64,000 nucleotides of DNA. Origin: Eubacterium sp. (GTDB lineage: Bacteria > Bacillota > Clostridia > Lachnospirales > Lachnospiraceae). Positions 24,843 through 33,130 of this stretch are shown in pieces; within the stretch, counting starts at the first letter, position 1; every line of letters starts with the position of its first letter. The translations under genes and the position numbers were made by a program. Location of the stretch: contig JAAWJJ010000003.1 in assembly GCA_022796875.1 (NCBI GenBank), positions 1 to 64,000 on the forward strand, read 5' to 3'. The notes under the pieces were generated by a model. The model searched no databases. It was not told the origin of the DNA and saw nothing but the letters and a program-made list of their open reading frames with translations.

Positions 24843-26189
24843 ATGAAAATATTTTTTGTATCTTTGGGTTGTGATAAAAATCTGGTTGATACGGAATTTA
24901 TGCTCGGTTTGCTGTCGGATGCCGGGTTTGAATTTACAGGTGACGAAACACAGGCGGAAGTGATCGTGATCAACACCTGTTCTTTTATTCATGACGCAAA
25001 AGAAGAAAGTATTAACACTATTCTGGAAATGGCGGAATACAAAAAAAGCGGTAATGCCAAAGCTTTAGTCGTGACCGGCTGCCTGGCGCAGCGCTATCAG
25101 AAAGAAATCAAAGAGCAGCTTCCGGAAGTAGACGCAATACTTGGAGTCAACTCCTGGGGGCATATCGTAGAAGCGATAGAAACCGTATGGAAACAAAAAG
25201 AACGTTCCGTTCCGGAACAGAATATCTATGCCTGTATGGAGGATCTGAAGCAGTTTCCGGAATATACAGGTAAACGGATGCTAACCAAAGGCACGCACTT
25301 TGCTTATTTGAAAATAGCGGAAGGGTGCAGCAAGCGCTGTACTTACTGCGCGATTCCGTATATCCGCGGCGATTACCGGTCGGTTCCGATGGAACATCTG
25401 ATCGGACAGGCTGAAGAACTGGTACAAACAGGCGTCAAAGAACTGATCCTGGTCGCACAGGAAACGACGGTTTACGGAACGGATCTGTACGGCAAAAAAA
25501 CGCTGCATGTCTTACTGCGGAAACTGTCGGAGATTCCGCGCCTGCGCTGGATCCGGATAATGTACTGTTATCCGGAAGAAATTTATCCGGAGTTGATCGC
25601 AGAGATCAAAGATAACCAGAAAATATGCCATTATCTTGATCTGCCGATCCAGCATGTAAACAATGAAATTCTCCGGAATATGGCAAGGCGTACGACAAAA
25701 GAAGAATTGACGGAAAAAATCGCCGTATTGCGGAAAGAAATTCCGGATATTGCACTGCGTACGACGATTATCTGCGGATTTCCCGGCGAAACCGGGGAAC
25801 AGCATGAGGAACTGATGTATTTTCTCAACGAAATGGAATTTGACCGGCTGGGAGCATTTACCTATTCGCAGGAAGAGGGCACTCCGGCAGCCGAAATGCC
25901 TGGGCAGGTCAGTGAAGAACAAAAAACCGACTGGCGTAACGACGTCATGGAATTAAATGAGGAGATCATCAGTGACAAAAACGAAAGCCTGATCGGGAGC
26001 ACAATGGAAGTGATGGTCGAGGGATACATTTCCGAGGAAAACGCTTATGTATGCCGTACTTACCGGGACGCCCCGGAAGCAGACGGATATCTTTTCCTGG
26101 AAACCTCCGAGGTTTTACATACCGGGGATTTTGCAAAGGTAACAGTGACCGGCGCATATGAATATGACTTGATAGGAGAATTAGTATGA
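24843..26189 (+). CDS. rimO: Ribosomal protein S12 methylthiotransferase RimO
   Basis: A 448-residue radical SAM enzyme that adds a methylthio group to the conserved Asp of ribosomal protein S12. The N-terminal UPF0004 domain has SLGCDKNLVDTE (8-19) and INTCSFI; the radical SAM cluster motif CSKRCTYC (about 151-158) follows, and a TRAM domain closes the protein. The ATG at 24843 is chosen because AAGGAG precedes it and the family N-terminus MKIFFVSLGCDKN begins there. It overlaps the next gene by 4 bp. Confidence 0.94.
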   Translation: MKIFFVSLGCDKNLVDTEFMLGLLSDAGFEFTGDETQAEVIVINTCSFIHDAKEESINTILEMAEYKKSGNAKALVVTGCLAQRYQKEIKEQLPEVDAILGVNSWGHIVEAIETVWKQKERSVPEQNIYACMEDLKQFPEYTGKRMLTKGTHFAYLKIAEGCSKRCTYCAIPYIRGDYRSVPMEHLIGQAEELVQTGVKELILVAQETTVYGTDLYGKKTLHVLLRKLSEIPRLRWIRIMYCYPEEIYPELIAEIKDNQKICHYLDLPIQHVNNEILRNMARRTTKEELTEKIAVLRKEIPDIALRTTIICGFPGETGEQHEELMYFLNEMEFDRLGAFTYSQEEGTPAAEMPGQVSEEQKTDWRNDVMELNEEIISDKNESLIGSTMEVMVEGYISEENAYVCRTYRDAPEADGYLFLETSEVLHTGDFAKVTVTGAYEYDLIGELV

Positions 26190-27229
26190 ATTTACCAAAT
26201 AAACTGACGATGTTCCGGGTGGTTTTGATTCCGTTTTTTGTAATTTTTTTATTGGTTCCGCCGTTACAGGGACCGGCCGGGACGTTGATCGCGCTAATTT
26301 TGTTTATTGTGGCTTCCCTTACCGACCTGCTGGACGGGAAAATTGCCAGAAAATATAATCTGGTAACAAATTTCGGAAAATTTATGGATCCGCTGGCAGA
26401 TAAATTATTAGTTTGTTCTGCCATGATTTGTATGGTAAAATTAAATAAACTGGCGGCTTGGATTGTGATTATTATTATGGCCCGCGAATTTATTATCAGT
26501 GGATTCCGGCTGATTGCCGCCGATCAGCAGATCGTAATTGCAGCCAATATGTGGGGAAAGGTAAAAACCGTATTTCAGATGGCGATGATCATATTGCTGT
26601 TAATCGATATTCCGGGACTGCCGTCCGTTTTAAACACAGGGTTGTTTGTACTGACACAGGCCGTCGTCTGTATTACATTAATCTTGACGGTTGTATCTTT
26701 GATGGAGTATCTTATAAAAAACAAAGAGGTCATGAGAACGCAAAAAAAGATTCCAACGGAAGAAAAACTGGCGGAACTGCTTCGATTGCACAACCTGACG
26801 ATTACTACTGCGGAATCCTGTACCGGAGGGCTGATTGCCGGTACGCTTACGAATGTCGCCGGTATTTCTTCTTATTTTAAAGAGGGGAGCGTCACCTATT
26901 CTAATGAGGCAAAAGAAAAATATCTGGACGTAAAACCGGAAACCCTGCGCCGGTACGGGGCGGTCAGCGAACAGACGGCCCGTGAAATGGTAACAGGTAT
27001 CCTGTGCGCTTCGGGAGCGGATACTGCCGTAGCCGTAACGGGAATTGCCGGACCGGATGGCGGAACGCCTGAAAAGCCGGTAGGGTTGGTATATATCGGT
27101 TACGGTATGGGAGAAGAAATCCGTGTGAAAGAATGTCATTTTGAAGGAAACCGCTCACAAATCAGGCAGCAGACCGTGGAAACCGCATTACAGCTTGTAT
27201 ACGGGTTGATTAAGGAGAAAAAAGCATGA
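26186..27229 (+). CDS. pgsA: Fusion of CDP-diacylglycerol-glycerol-3-phosphate transferase (PgsA) and CinA C-terminal domain
   Basis: A 347-residue fusion. Residues 1 to about 180 are PgsA, a membrane enzyme of phosphatidylglycerol synthesis, with the CDP-alcohol transferase motif DLLDGKIAR...GKFMDPLAD (about 47-75) and several hydrophobic helices. Residues from about 190 to 347 are a CinA C-terminal (PncC-type) domain, which deamidates nicotinamide mononucleotide, with the catalytic segment TAESCTGGLIAGT and VTGIAGPDGGT. The reading frame is continuous. An in-frame ATG at 26732 has AAAGAGGT just 2 bp away, so internal initiation of a free CinA domain is possible but the spacing is poor. It overlaps rimO and rsmD by 4 bp each. 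Confidence 0.9.
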   Translation: MNLPNKLTMFRVVLIPFFVIFLLVPPLQGPAGTLIALILFIVASLTDLLDGKIARKYNLVTNFGKFMDPLADKLLVCSAMICMVKLNKLAAWIVIIIMAREFIISGFRLIAADQQIVIAANMWGKVKTVFQMAMIILLLIDIPGLPSVLNTGLFVLTQAVVCITLILTVVSLMEYLIKNKEVMRTQKKIPTEEKLAELLRLHNLTITTAESCTGGLIAGTLTNVAGISSYFKEGSVTYSNEAKEKYLDVKPETLRRYGAVSEQTAREMVTGILCASGADTAVAVTGIAGPDGGTPEKPVGLVYIGYGMGEEIRVKECHFEGNRSQIRQQTVETALQLVYGLIKEKKA

Positions 27230-27777
27230 GAATTATTGCCGGAAAGGCAAGAAGCCTGCCTTTAAAATCCGTTCCCGGCAAGGGGACGCGCCCGACGCCG
27301 GACCGGATCAAGGAAACTTTGTTTAACATACTCCAAACCGAAATTTATGATGCGGTATTTTTGGATCTGTTCAGCGGGAGCGGCGGCATCGGATTGGAAG
27401 CGTTAAGCCGCGGCGCCAGAAAGTGTGTATTTGTGGAACAGGACAGGACAGCGGCGGATATTATTTCACAAAATATTGCCTTTACGAGAATGCAGTCCCA
27501 TGCAACACTATACCGGAAAGATTTTCTTGCCGCTTTAAAAAGTATGGAGGGACGGGAAGTATTTGATATTATTTTCGCGGATCCGCCGTATGACAGACAA
27601 CTGGAATATCAATTGTTTGAGTATTTAAAAGATTCTTTTTTAGTAGAGGCGCATACGCTGATTATAGTGGAAGCTTCTTTAAAAACAGATGTTTCATACT
27701 TGCCGGAGCTGGGTTTTAAGCTGGTGAAAACGAAAAAATATAAAACAAACCAACACATTTTTGTACAAAAAGCATAA
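27226..27777 (+). CDS. rsmD: 16S rRNA (guanine966-N2)-methyltransferase RsmD
   Basis: A 183-residue SAM-dependent methyltransferase modifying G966 of 16S rRNA. The SAM motif DLFSGSGGIGLEALSRGA (about 46-63) and the catalytic motif ADPPYD (about 123-128) are intact. It overlaps the pgsA-cinA fusion by 4 bp (ATGA) and precedes coaD, its usual partner in Firmicutes. Confidence 0.94.
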   Translation: MRIIAGKARSLPLKSVPGKGTRPTPDRIKETLFNILQTEIYDAVFLDLFSGSGGIGLEALSRGARKCVFVEQDRTAADIISQNIAFTRMQSHATLYRKDFLAALKSMEGREVFDIIFADPPYDRQLEYQLFEYLKDSFLVEAHTLIIVEASLKTDVSYLPELGFKLVKTKKYKTNQHIFVQKA

Positions 27778-27847
27778 AGAAACTTCTGAATTTATCGGTA
27801 TCGGAATATGAAATTTCGGAAGTACATCAGGAGGAAACAGAATAAAT

Positions 27848-28345
27848 ATGGCAACAGCAATATACGCAGGAAGTTTTGACCCGGTCACATACGGACATTT
27901 GGATATTATCGAACGGTCCTCCAAAGTAGTAGACGAACTTGTAGTAAGCGTACTGAAGAACAGTGCAAAAAATCCGTTGTTTTCTGTGAGTGAACGTGTT
28001 AGTATGTTAGAAGAAGTCACCTCTCATCTGGCAAATGTCAGAATTGATTCCTTTGACGGCATGCTGGTTGACTATGCAAAAAAGATCAACGCTACGGTAT
28101 TGGTCCGTGGATTGCGTGCAGTGACGGATTTTGAATACGAATTACAGATTGCACAGACGAATCACATTGTGAATCCGGGCGTCGATACGATCTTTTTTTC
28201 GACCAGCCTGGAATATTCGTATCTGAGTTCTACTATTGTCAAAGAAGTGGCTTCTTATGGCGGGGATATTTCCAAATTTGTACCGGAACAGCTCAGGAAA
28301 AGAGTGTATGAGAAATATCAGGAAAGATCATTAAAAGGAGTATAA
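27848..28345 (+). CDS. coaD: Phosphopantetheine adenylyltransferase
   Basis: A 165-residue enzyme of coenzyme A synthesis that transfers AMP to 4'-phosphopantetheine. The nucleotidyltransferase motif [13 protein letters not shown] (8-20), with T-x-G-H, and the C-terminal [16 protein letters not shown] region (about 120-135) are typical. AGGAGG lies upstream of the start. A 70-bp spacer separates it from rsmD. Confidence 0.96.
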   Translation: MATAIYAGSFDPVTYGHLDIIERSSKVVDELVVSVLKNSAKNPLFSVSERVSMLEEVTSHLANVRIDSFDGMLVDYAKKINATVLVRGLRAVTDFEYELQIAQTNHIVNPGVDTIFFSTSLEYSYLSSTIVKEVASYGGDISKFVPEQLRKRVYEKYQERSLKGV

Positions 28346-28349
28346 CGTT

Positions 28350-28976
28350 ATGGGCCGTATGGAACAGATTATTGAAGAAATTCAAAACTACATAGATGAA
28401 TGTAAATATCAGCCCCTGTCCAGTTCCAAAATTGTCGTAAATAAAGACGAGCTTATGGAAATGCTGCAGGAGCTGAAAGAAAAAACTCCGGATGAAATCA
28501 AACGATACCAGAAGATTATCAGCAATAAAGAGGCGATTTTAGCAGACGCGCAGGCAAAAGCCGATACCATTATCGCGGAAGCGCAGGTGCAGACAAACGA
28601 GCTGGTCAGCGAGCACCAGATCATGCAGCAGGCATATGCGCAGGCAAACGAAGTCGTCATGCTTGCGACAAACCAGGCACAGGAAATTCTGGATACTGCG
28701 ATGAATGAAGCCAATGCCATCCGTGTTGCGGCCATGTCATATACGGATGAAATACTGAAGAATATAGAAAATATCCTGACACATTCGATTGATACTTCCA
28801 AAGCGCGCTACGACAATCTCGTCGGCTCGCTGCAAAGCTGTCTGGATGTCGTTACTGCAAACCGGATTGAACTGGCTCCGGAAGAAGAGCCGGCCGTACA
28901 GGGACAGCCGGAACCGGCAGTTCCGTCAAATCAGCAGAATCAGCAAAATCAGTCGGGAACCGCTGATGAAACGTAA
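28350..28976 (+). CDS. Coiled-coil protein related to V-ATPase/ATP synthase stalk subunits
   Basis: A 208-residue soluble protein dominated by an Ala/Glu/Gln-rich coiled coil (about residues 55-150), as in the stalk subunits of rotary ATPases and in DivIVA-like proteins. In Lachnospiraceae similar genes follow coaD and are often annotated only as ATPase-like. The C-terminal 35 residues are Pro/Gln/Asn rich low complexity. It begins 4 bp after coaD, so they are co-transcribed. No catalytic motif is visible; a structural role is inferred. Confidence 0.65.
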   Translation: MGRMEQIIEEIQNYIDECKYQPLSSSKIVVNKDELMEMLQELKEKTPDEIKRYQKIISNKEAILADAQAKADTIIAEAQVQTNELVSEHQIMQQAYAQANEVVMLATNQAQEILDTAMNEANAIRVAAMSYTDEILKNIENILTHSIDTSKARYDNLVGSLQSCLDVVTANRIELAPEEEPAVQGQPEPAVPSNQQNQQNQSGTADET

Positions 28977-28979
28977 AAG

Positions 28980-29909
28980 TTATCTGTGAAATATCGTCAA
29001 ATACAAAAATGTCAGCAGAAATGTCATAACCGCCGTCAGCAGTTTAAATTTGACATAATAACCGACGGACAGATTTCCCGGTTTCATCATGGAAACGGAC
29101 TGGCAAAGACAGGAAATACCGCCGAAAGACAGCGCCGGGAGCATGATTAAGTATTTTATCTCTACCGGAAGCGGCAGATCTTTTAAAGAAACCGCTCCGT
29201 TTGAAATTTCAAACAGGTTCATTCCGATTGCCGTCAGTATCGTATGGGAGGAAAACAGGTTTTCCAGGATATTGCATATGACGGCAAACAGCACAATATA
29301 GCCACAAAGCTTAAGCATTGTTTCAAAAGCGTTCATAATTGCGGCATCAATGATTTTAAAATTGAATTGAAATCTTGGTGCTGCTTTTTTGCTTTCCGCC
29401 GCTGTCCGACGGCCGAAAATTTTCCGGTGATACAGCCATCCGATCAATAGCGGAGGAAAGTAAAGAAGAAAAAGCGTTACAGCAGTCGGTGCAAAGTGTA
29501 AAAATAACGCCTGCTGGACAATATTTATGGTAAAAGCAGGAGAAACGTTATTGGAAATACTGCAGATCAGGTTTCCTTCCCGCAGGGGCAGTTTTTTTGC
29601 CGCCGTAAGATCAGCCGTGATCTTGCTTCCAAAAGGAAAGCCAAAAAAGAAACCGGTAACAAAAGGAAAATAGCCGTTTTCCAGAGCAGGGAAAAAACAG
29701 CGCAAAAGCGGTGCCAGTATTTTATTTAAGGTGTAAAACGTTCCGCTTTCCAGAATCAGTGTGGATAAAAAGGCAAACGGCAGCATACTTGGTAAAATAT
29801 TCCGGTACCAGATCGTAAGTCCGTTGGCAACACTTTGCATCAGGTCAGCCGGAAATACTAAAAAATATATAAAACAGGCGATTAAAAGAACAGGAATAAG
29901 TTTTTTCAT
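28980..29909 (-). CDS. ylbJ: Sporulation integral membrane protein YlbJ-like
   Basis: A 309-residue polytopic membrane protein of the nucleoside-recognition/YlbJ family. In Bacillus, ylbJ is a SigE-controlled gene needed for spore cortex formation, and it lies close to coaD as here. About eight hydrophobic segments are visible; the conserved GFFFGFPFGSKITADL region lies near residues 87-102. No Shine-Dalgarno precedes the ATG. A SigE-like promoter overlaps this region so closely that the mRNA may be nearly leaderless. Confidence 0.82.
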   Translation of the reverse strand: MKKLIPVLLIACFIYFLVFPADLMQSVANGLTIWYRNILPSMLPFAFLSTLILESGTFYTLNKILAPLLRCFFPALENGYFPFVTGFFFGFPFGSKITADLTAAKKLPLREGNLICSISNNVSPAFTINIVQQALFLHFAPTAVTLFLLYFPPLLIGWLYHRKIFGRRTAAESKKAAPRFQFNFKIIDAAIMNAFETMLKLCGYIVLFAVICNILENLFSSHTILTAIGMNLFEISNGAVSLKDLPLPVEIKYLIMLPALSFGGISCLCQSVSMMKPGNLSVGYYVKFKLLTAVMTFLLTFLYLTIFHR

Positions 29910-29914
29910 AATAA

Positions 29915-29942
29915 TATTTATGAAAATACTATCGTAATATGA
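29915..29942 (-). promoter_or_regulatory. Candidate SigE-type promoter for ylbJ
   Basis: On the minus strand TCATATT (29942-29936) and CATAAATA (29922-29915) are separated by 13 bp, close to the SigE pattern (ATATT / CATAnnnT). The predicted start point falls at or within a few bases of the ylbJ ATG. Confidence 0.4.
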
Positions 29943-29960
29943 TATCAGGAGGATTAAAAA

Positions 29961-31466
29961 ATGGCAGTTTTATCCGGTTTGGAACCAAAAGAAGTATTTT
30001 ATTATTTTGAAGAACTGACAAAGATTCCGCACGAATCAGGCAATACGAAAGCAATCAGCGACTATGTCGTTTCTTTTGCCAGAGAAAAAGGTCTGGAGTA
30101 TTACCAGGATGAAAACAATAACGTCATCCTGATCAAAGAAGCGTCCGCAGGATTGGAAACAAAAGAACCGGTCATTATCCAGGGGCATCTTGACATGGTA
30201 TGCGCCAAAGACGCGGATGTAACCATTGATTTTGCAAAAGATGCTCTGCCCCTTACGGTAGAAGATGGGTTTGTCACGTGTAAAGGTACGACGTTAGGAG
30301 GCGACGACGGGATTGCGGTTGCTTACGGGCTGGCTCTGTTAGCCGATGACTCTTTGAAACACCCGCGTCTGGAAGCTGTCTTTACGGTAGACGAAGAGAT
30401 CGGCCTGCTTGGCGCGGAAAAAATCGACGTGTCCATGTTAAAAGGCCGTCTTATGTTAAATATTGATTCCGATGAAGACGGTATTTTTCTTGCCAGCTGT
30501 GCGGGAGGAATGACAGCTGTCTGTGAGCTTCCGGTAAACCGAATTCCGGCGGAAGGCGCATGTATGCGTCTGGTAGTCGACGGCCTGCAGGGAGGCCATT
30601 CCGGCGGCGATATCCATAAAGAACGCGGAAACGCTGGGAAATTGATGGCCCGCGCGCTTACGGAAATCAAAAAAACGACGAAATTCCATCTGGCAGGATT
30701 CACAGGCGGTTTGCAGGATAATGCTATACCGGCAAGGGCTGAAGCTATTATTTACGTTCCGGAGGAAGCCGTAAAAACAGTAAAGAAAGCGATTTCGGCA
30801 GTGGATAAAGTAATAAGAAAAGAATATGCGTCCTCCGACGCCAACATCTGCGTCCGGGTGACGGAAACAGACGCCGAATTGCTGAGAATTACATCCGGTT
30901 CATCGGAAACAGCATCAGATTTGCCGGGAACGGCGCCGACTGCAATGCTGGATACTGCGTCCGGAGAGAAAGTACTGTTTTTCCTGCGGAATATGCCGAA
31001 CGGCATCCAGCATATGAGTATGGATATTGCAGGCTTGGTGGAAACTTCGTTAAATGCCGGTATTTACAGGCTGCAGCCGGAGAAATTTTCGGTAACTTTT
31101 TCCATACGCAGCAGCAGTTCCACCAGAAAAGAAGAAGTAAAAGAACGTTTAAGCAGTTTTATGGAGTTTTTGGGCGGCCAGATGCAGGTAAGCGGCAGTT
31201 ATCCGGCTTGGGAATTTCAAAAAAATTCGCCGCTCCGCGAAAAGCTGTTTTCCGTATATGAAAAACTGTTCGGTGAAAAACCGGAATTGCAGGCAATCCA
31301 CGCAGGATTGGAATGTGGGATTTTTACCTCGAAAATTCCGAAACTGGACTGCGTTTCATTCGGGCCTGAAAATTTGGATATCCATACGCCGAAAGAGCGT
31401 TTGAATATCGCTTCCGTCGAAAAGTACTGGAAGTTATTAAGAAGTTTCTTAAGTGAGGAATATTGA
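29961..31466 (+). CDS. pepD: Aminoacyl-histidine dipeptidase (PepD)
   Basis: A 501-residue M20-family metallopeptidase that hydrolyses Xaa-His and other dipeptides in the cytosol using two metal ions. Metal and catalytic sites are visible in QGHLDMV (about 77-83), LGGDDGIAVAYG (about 114-125) and DEEIGLLGAE (about 144-153). The insert with SGSSETASDLPGTAPTA (about 313-330) is a loop of low complexity. AGGAGG precedes the start. It is divergent from ylbJ with a 51-bp gap. Confidence 0.93.
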   Translation: MAVLSGLEPKEVFYYFEELTKIPHESGNTKAISDYVVSFAREKGLEYYQDENNNVILIKEASAGLETKEPVIIQGHLDMVCAKDADVTIDFAKDALPLTVEDGFVTCKGTTLGGDDGIAVAYGLALLADDSLKHPRLEAVFTVDEEIGLLGAEKIDVSMLKGRLMLNIDSDEDGIFLASCAGGMTAVCELPVNRIPAEGACMRLVVDGLQGGHSGGDIHKERGNAGKLMARALTEIKKTTKFHLAGFTGGLQDNAIPARAEAIIYVPEEAVKTVKKAISAVDKVIRKEYASSDANICVRVTETDAELLRITSGSSETASDLPGTAPTAMLDTASGEKVLFFLRNMPNGIQHMSMDIAGLVETSLNAGIYRLQPEKFSVTFSIRSSSSTRKEEVKERLSSFMEFLGGQMQVSGSYPAWEFQKNSPLREKLFSVYEKLFGEKPELQAIHAGLECGIFTSKIPKLDCVSFGPENLDIHTPKERLNIASVEKYWKLLRSFLSEEY

Positions 31467-31469
31467 TAT

Positions 31470-32315
31470 TTGAAACGGCTGCTGCAGTTTTTACTGTGTT
31501 TAACACTGGTTTTTGCACAGATTATTTTGCTGGGCACGATTACGGCCTGGAAAAAGAATGAGAAATCATGGGATTATGAAACCGCCTGTGAATATATGAG
31601 AAGCCAGCCGGTGACGGAAGAGCAGGTCACGGAACTGATGTCAATCTGCGAGAATGACAGAAGTGATTTTTCGAAACGTCTGGCATACTTTTATTTAACG
31701 GGAGGAGAAAGCCTGATCTCGTTACAGGAAAGCGGTGAATACGAAAAAGCATTGCAGGTATTGCCGGTGGCGAAAAAGAAACAGTTGGAGCAGATGGCGG
31801 AATATGTTTACAAAATATGGTCGGATATCGTATATTTTCCGATACCGCTTTCTTCCTCCAATCCGCAGTATACAGTGAGTTTTGAAAACTCCTGGCTGTT
31901 TGAGCGTACCTTTGGAGGCGTAAGGGGCCATGAAGGAACCGATATTATGGCCTCTGAAAATACCCGCGGAGTATATCCTGTCATCTCCAGCAGCAACGGT
32001 GTAGTCGAACAGCTCGGCTGGCTGGAAAAAGGCGGTTACCGGATCGGAATCCGTTCGGAAAACGGCGCTTATTTTTATTATGCCCATTTGGAATCCTATG
32101 CACAGGATATCCAAAAAGGAGATACGGTGGAAGCCGGGCAGCTTCTGGGATTCGTAGGGGATACCGGATACGGCAGCGAGGGGACGACGGGAAAATTTCC
32201 GGTTCATCTGCATTTTGGAATTTATATTTCCACTGCAGAGCAGGAGGAATTGAGCGTAAACCCGTACCCTGTATTGTTATATTGCAAAGAAAAAAGGTTA
32301 ACATTTAAATATTGA
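31470..32315 (+). CDS. M23 family metallopeptidase
   Basis: A 281-residue LytM-type endopeptidase expected to act on peptidoglycan outside the membrane. Residues 5-25 form a signal anchor. The catalytic zinc residues are present: the GHEGTDIM segment (about 152-159, H-x-G-x-D) and the VHLHFG motif (about 246-251). The middle segment (30-125) is helical and charged. The start is TTG with AGTGAGGAA upstream. It is 3 bp after pepD and 1 bp before the RsuA-type gene. Since active residues are kept, it is probably an active hydrolase; a sporulation role is possible but not shown. Confidence 0.85.
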   Translation: MKRLLQFLLCLTLVFAQIILLGTITAWKKNEKSWDYETACEYMRSQPVTEEQVTELMSICENDRSDFSKRLAYFYLTGGESLISLQESGEYEKALQVLPVAKKKQLEQMAEYVYKIWSDIVYFPIPLSSSNPQYTVSFENSWLFERTFGGVRGHEGTDIMASENTRGVYPVISSSNGVVEQLGWLEKGGYRIGIRSENGAYFYYAHLESYAQDIQKGDTVEAGQLLGFVGDTGYGSEGTTGKFPVHLHFGIYISTAEQEELSVNPYPVLLYCKEKRLTFKY

Positions 32316-32316
32316 T

Positions 32317-33126
32317 ATGAAAAATAAAATCAGACTGGATAAATTTTTATGCGATATGCAGCTTGGAAGCCGCAGTGAAATAAAGAAAGCGGCGGCAAAA
32401 GGAAAGATTACCGTAAATCAGGAAATATGCAAAGATACTTCCCGAAAGATCGTTCCGGGAGAAGATGAGGTTTGCTTTGACGGTAGCCTCATCACTTACG
32501 AAGAATACCAATACTATCTTTTTTATAAGCCGTACGGCTGTATTACGGCAACATCCGACCCGGTGCAGTCTACGGTGATGGACATTTTTAAAGGGACAAA
32601 GGGGAAAGGCCTGTTCCCGGTCGGCAGGCTGGATAAAGATACGGAAGGACTGCTTATCATTACCAATGACGGAGAGTTCGGGCACCAGTTACTCTCTCCG
32701 GCAAAGCATGTCGAAAAAACTTATTATGCCATCGTATCCGGAAGTGTCACAGAAGAGGATGTTAACCTGTTTAAAAAAGGAGTTAACATTGGAAAGGGCG
32801 TTTTGACACGACCGGCAAAACTCCACGTGCTGGCAGCTTATGATTCCGAAACGATGGTACAACGGCGTGCCGCTCAAAAAATACCGGATTATTTTTGTCC
32901 GCGGTTTTTGCCGGAACATCCATACTCGGAAATCGAAGCAACAATCACGGAAGGAAAGTTCCATCAGGTCAAACGGATGTTTTCAGCCGTCGACAAAGAA
33001 GTGTTGTATTTAAAACGGCTGTCTATGGGAGAATTTGTTCTGGATGATTCGTTATCACCCGGAGAATTCCGACCGTTTTCAGAGGCGGAACTGCAGCTGG
33101 TAAAACAATACGGAACAGGGAAATAA
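32317..33126 (+). CDS. RsuA-family pseudouridine synthase
   Basis: A 269-residue RsuA/RluB/E/F-type enzyme making pseudouridine in rRNA. An S4 RNA-binding domain (about 4-62, RLDKFLCDMQLGSRSE) is followed by the catalytic domain with VGRLDKDTEGLLI (about 108-120; Asp in RLD). The late motif EGKFHQVKRMF (about 212-222) is typical of the family. It starts just after the M23 gene stop. Which rRNA position it modifies is not decided by sequence. Confidence 0.9.
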   Translation: MKNKIRLDKFLCDMQLGSRSEIKKAAAKGKITVNQEICKDTSRKIVPGEDEVCFDGSLITYEEYQYYLFYKPYGCITATSDPVQSTVMDIFKGTKGKGLFPVGRLDKDTEGLLIITNDGEFGHQLLSPAKHVEKTYYAIVSGSVTEEDVNLFKKGVNIGKGVLTRPAKLHVLAAYDSETMVQRRAAQKIPDYFCPRFLPEHPYSEIEATITEGKFHQVKRMFSAVDKEVLYLKRLSMGEFVLDDSLSPGEFRPFSEAELQLVKQYGTGK

Positions 33127-33130
33127 AAAT

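Noticed and set aside
26732-26734. Separate cinA gene start
   Set aside because: An in-frame ATG with a nearby AAAGAGGT exists, but the 2-bp spacing is too short for a strong ribosome binding site and no stop separates it from pgsA; kept as a possible secondary start only.
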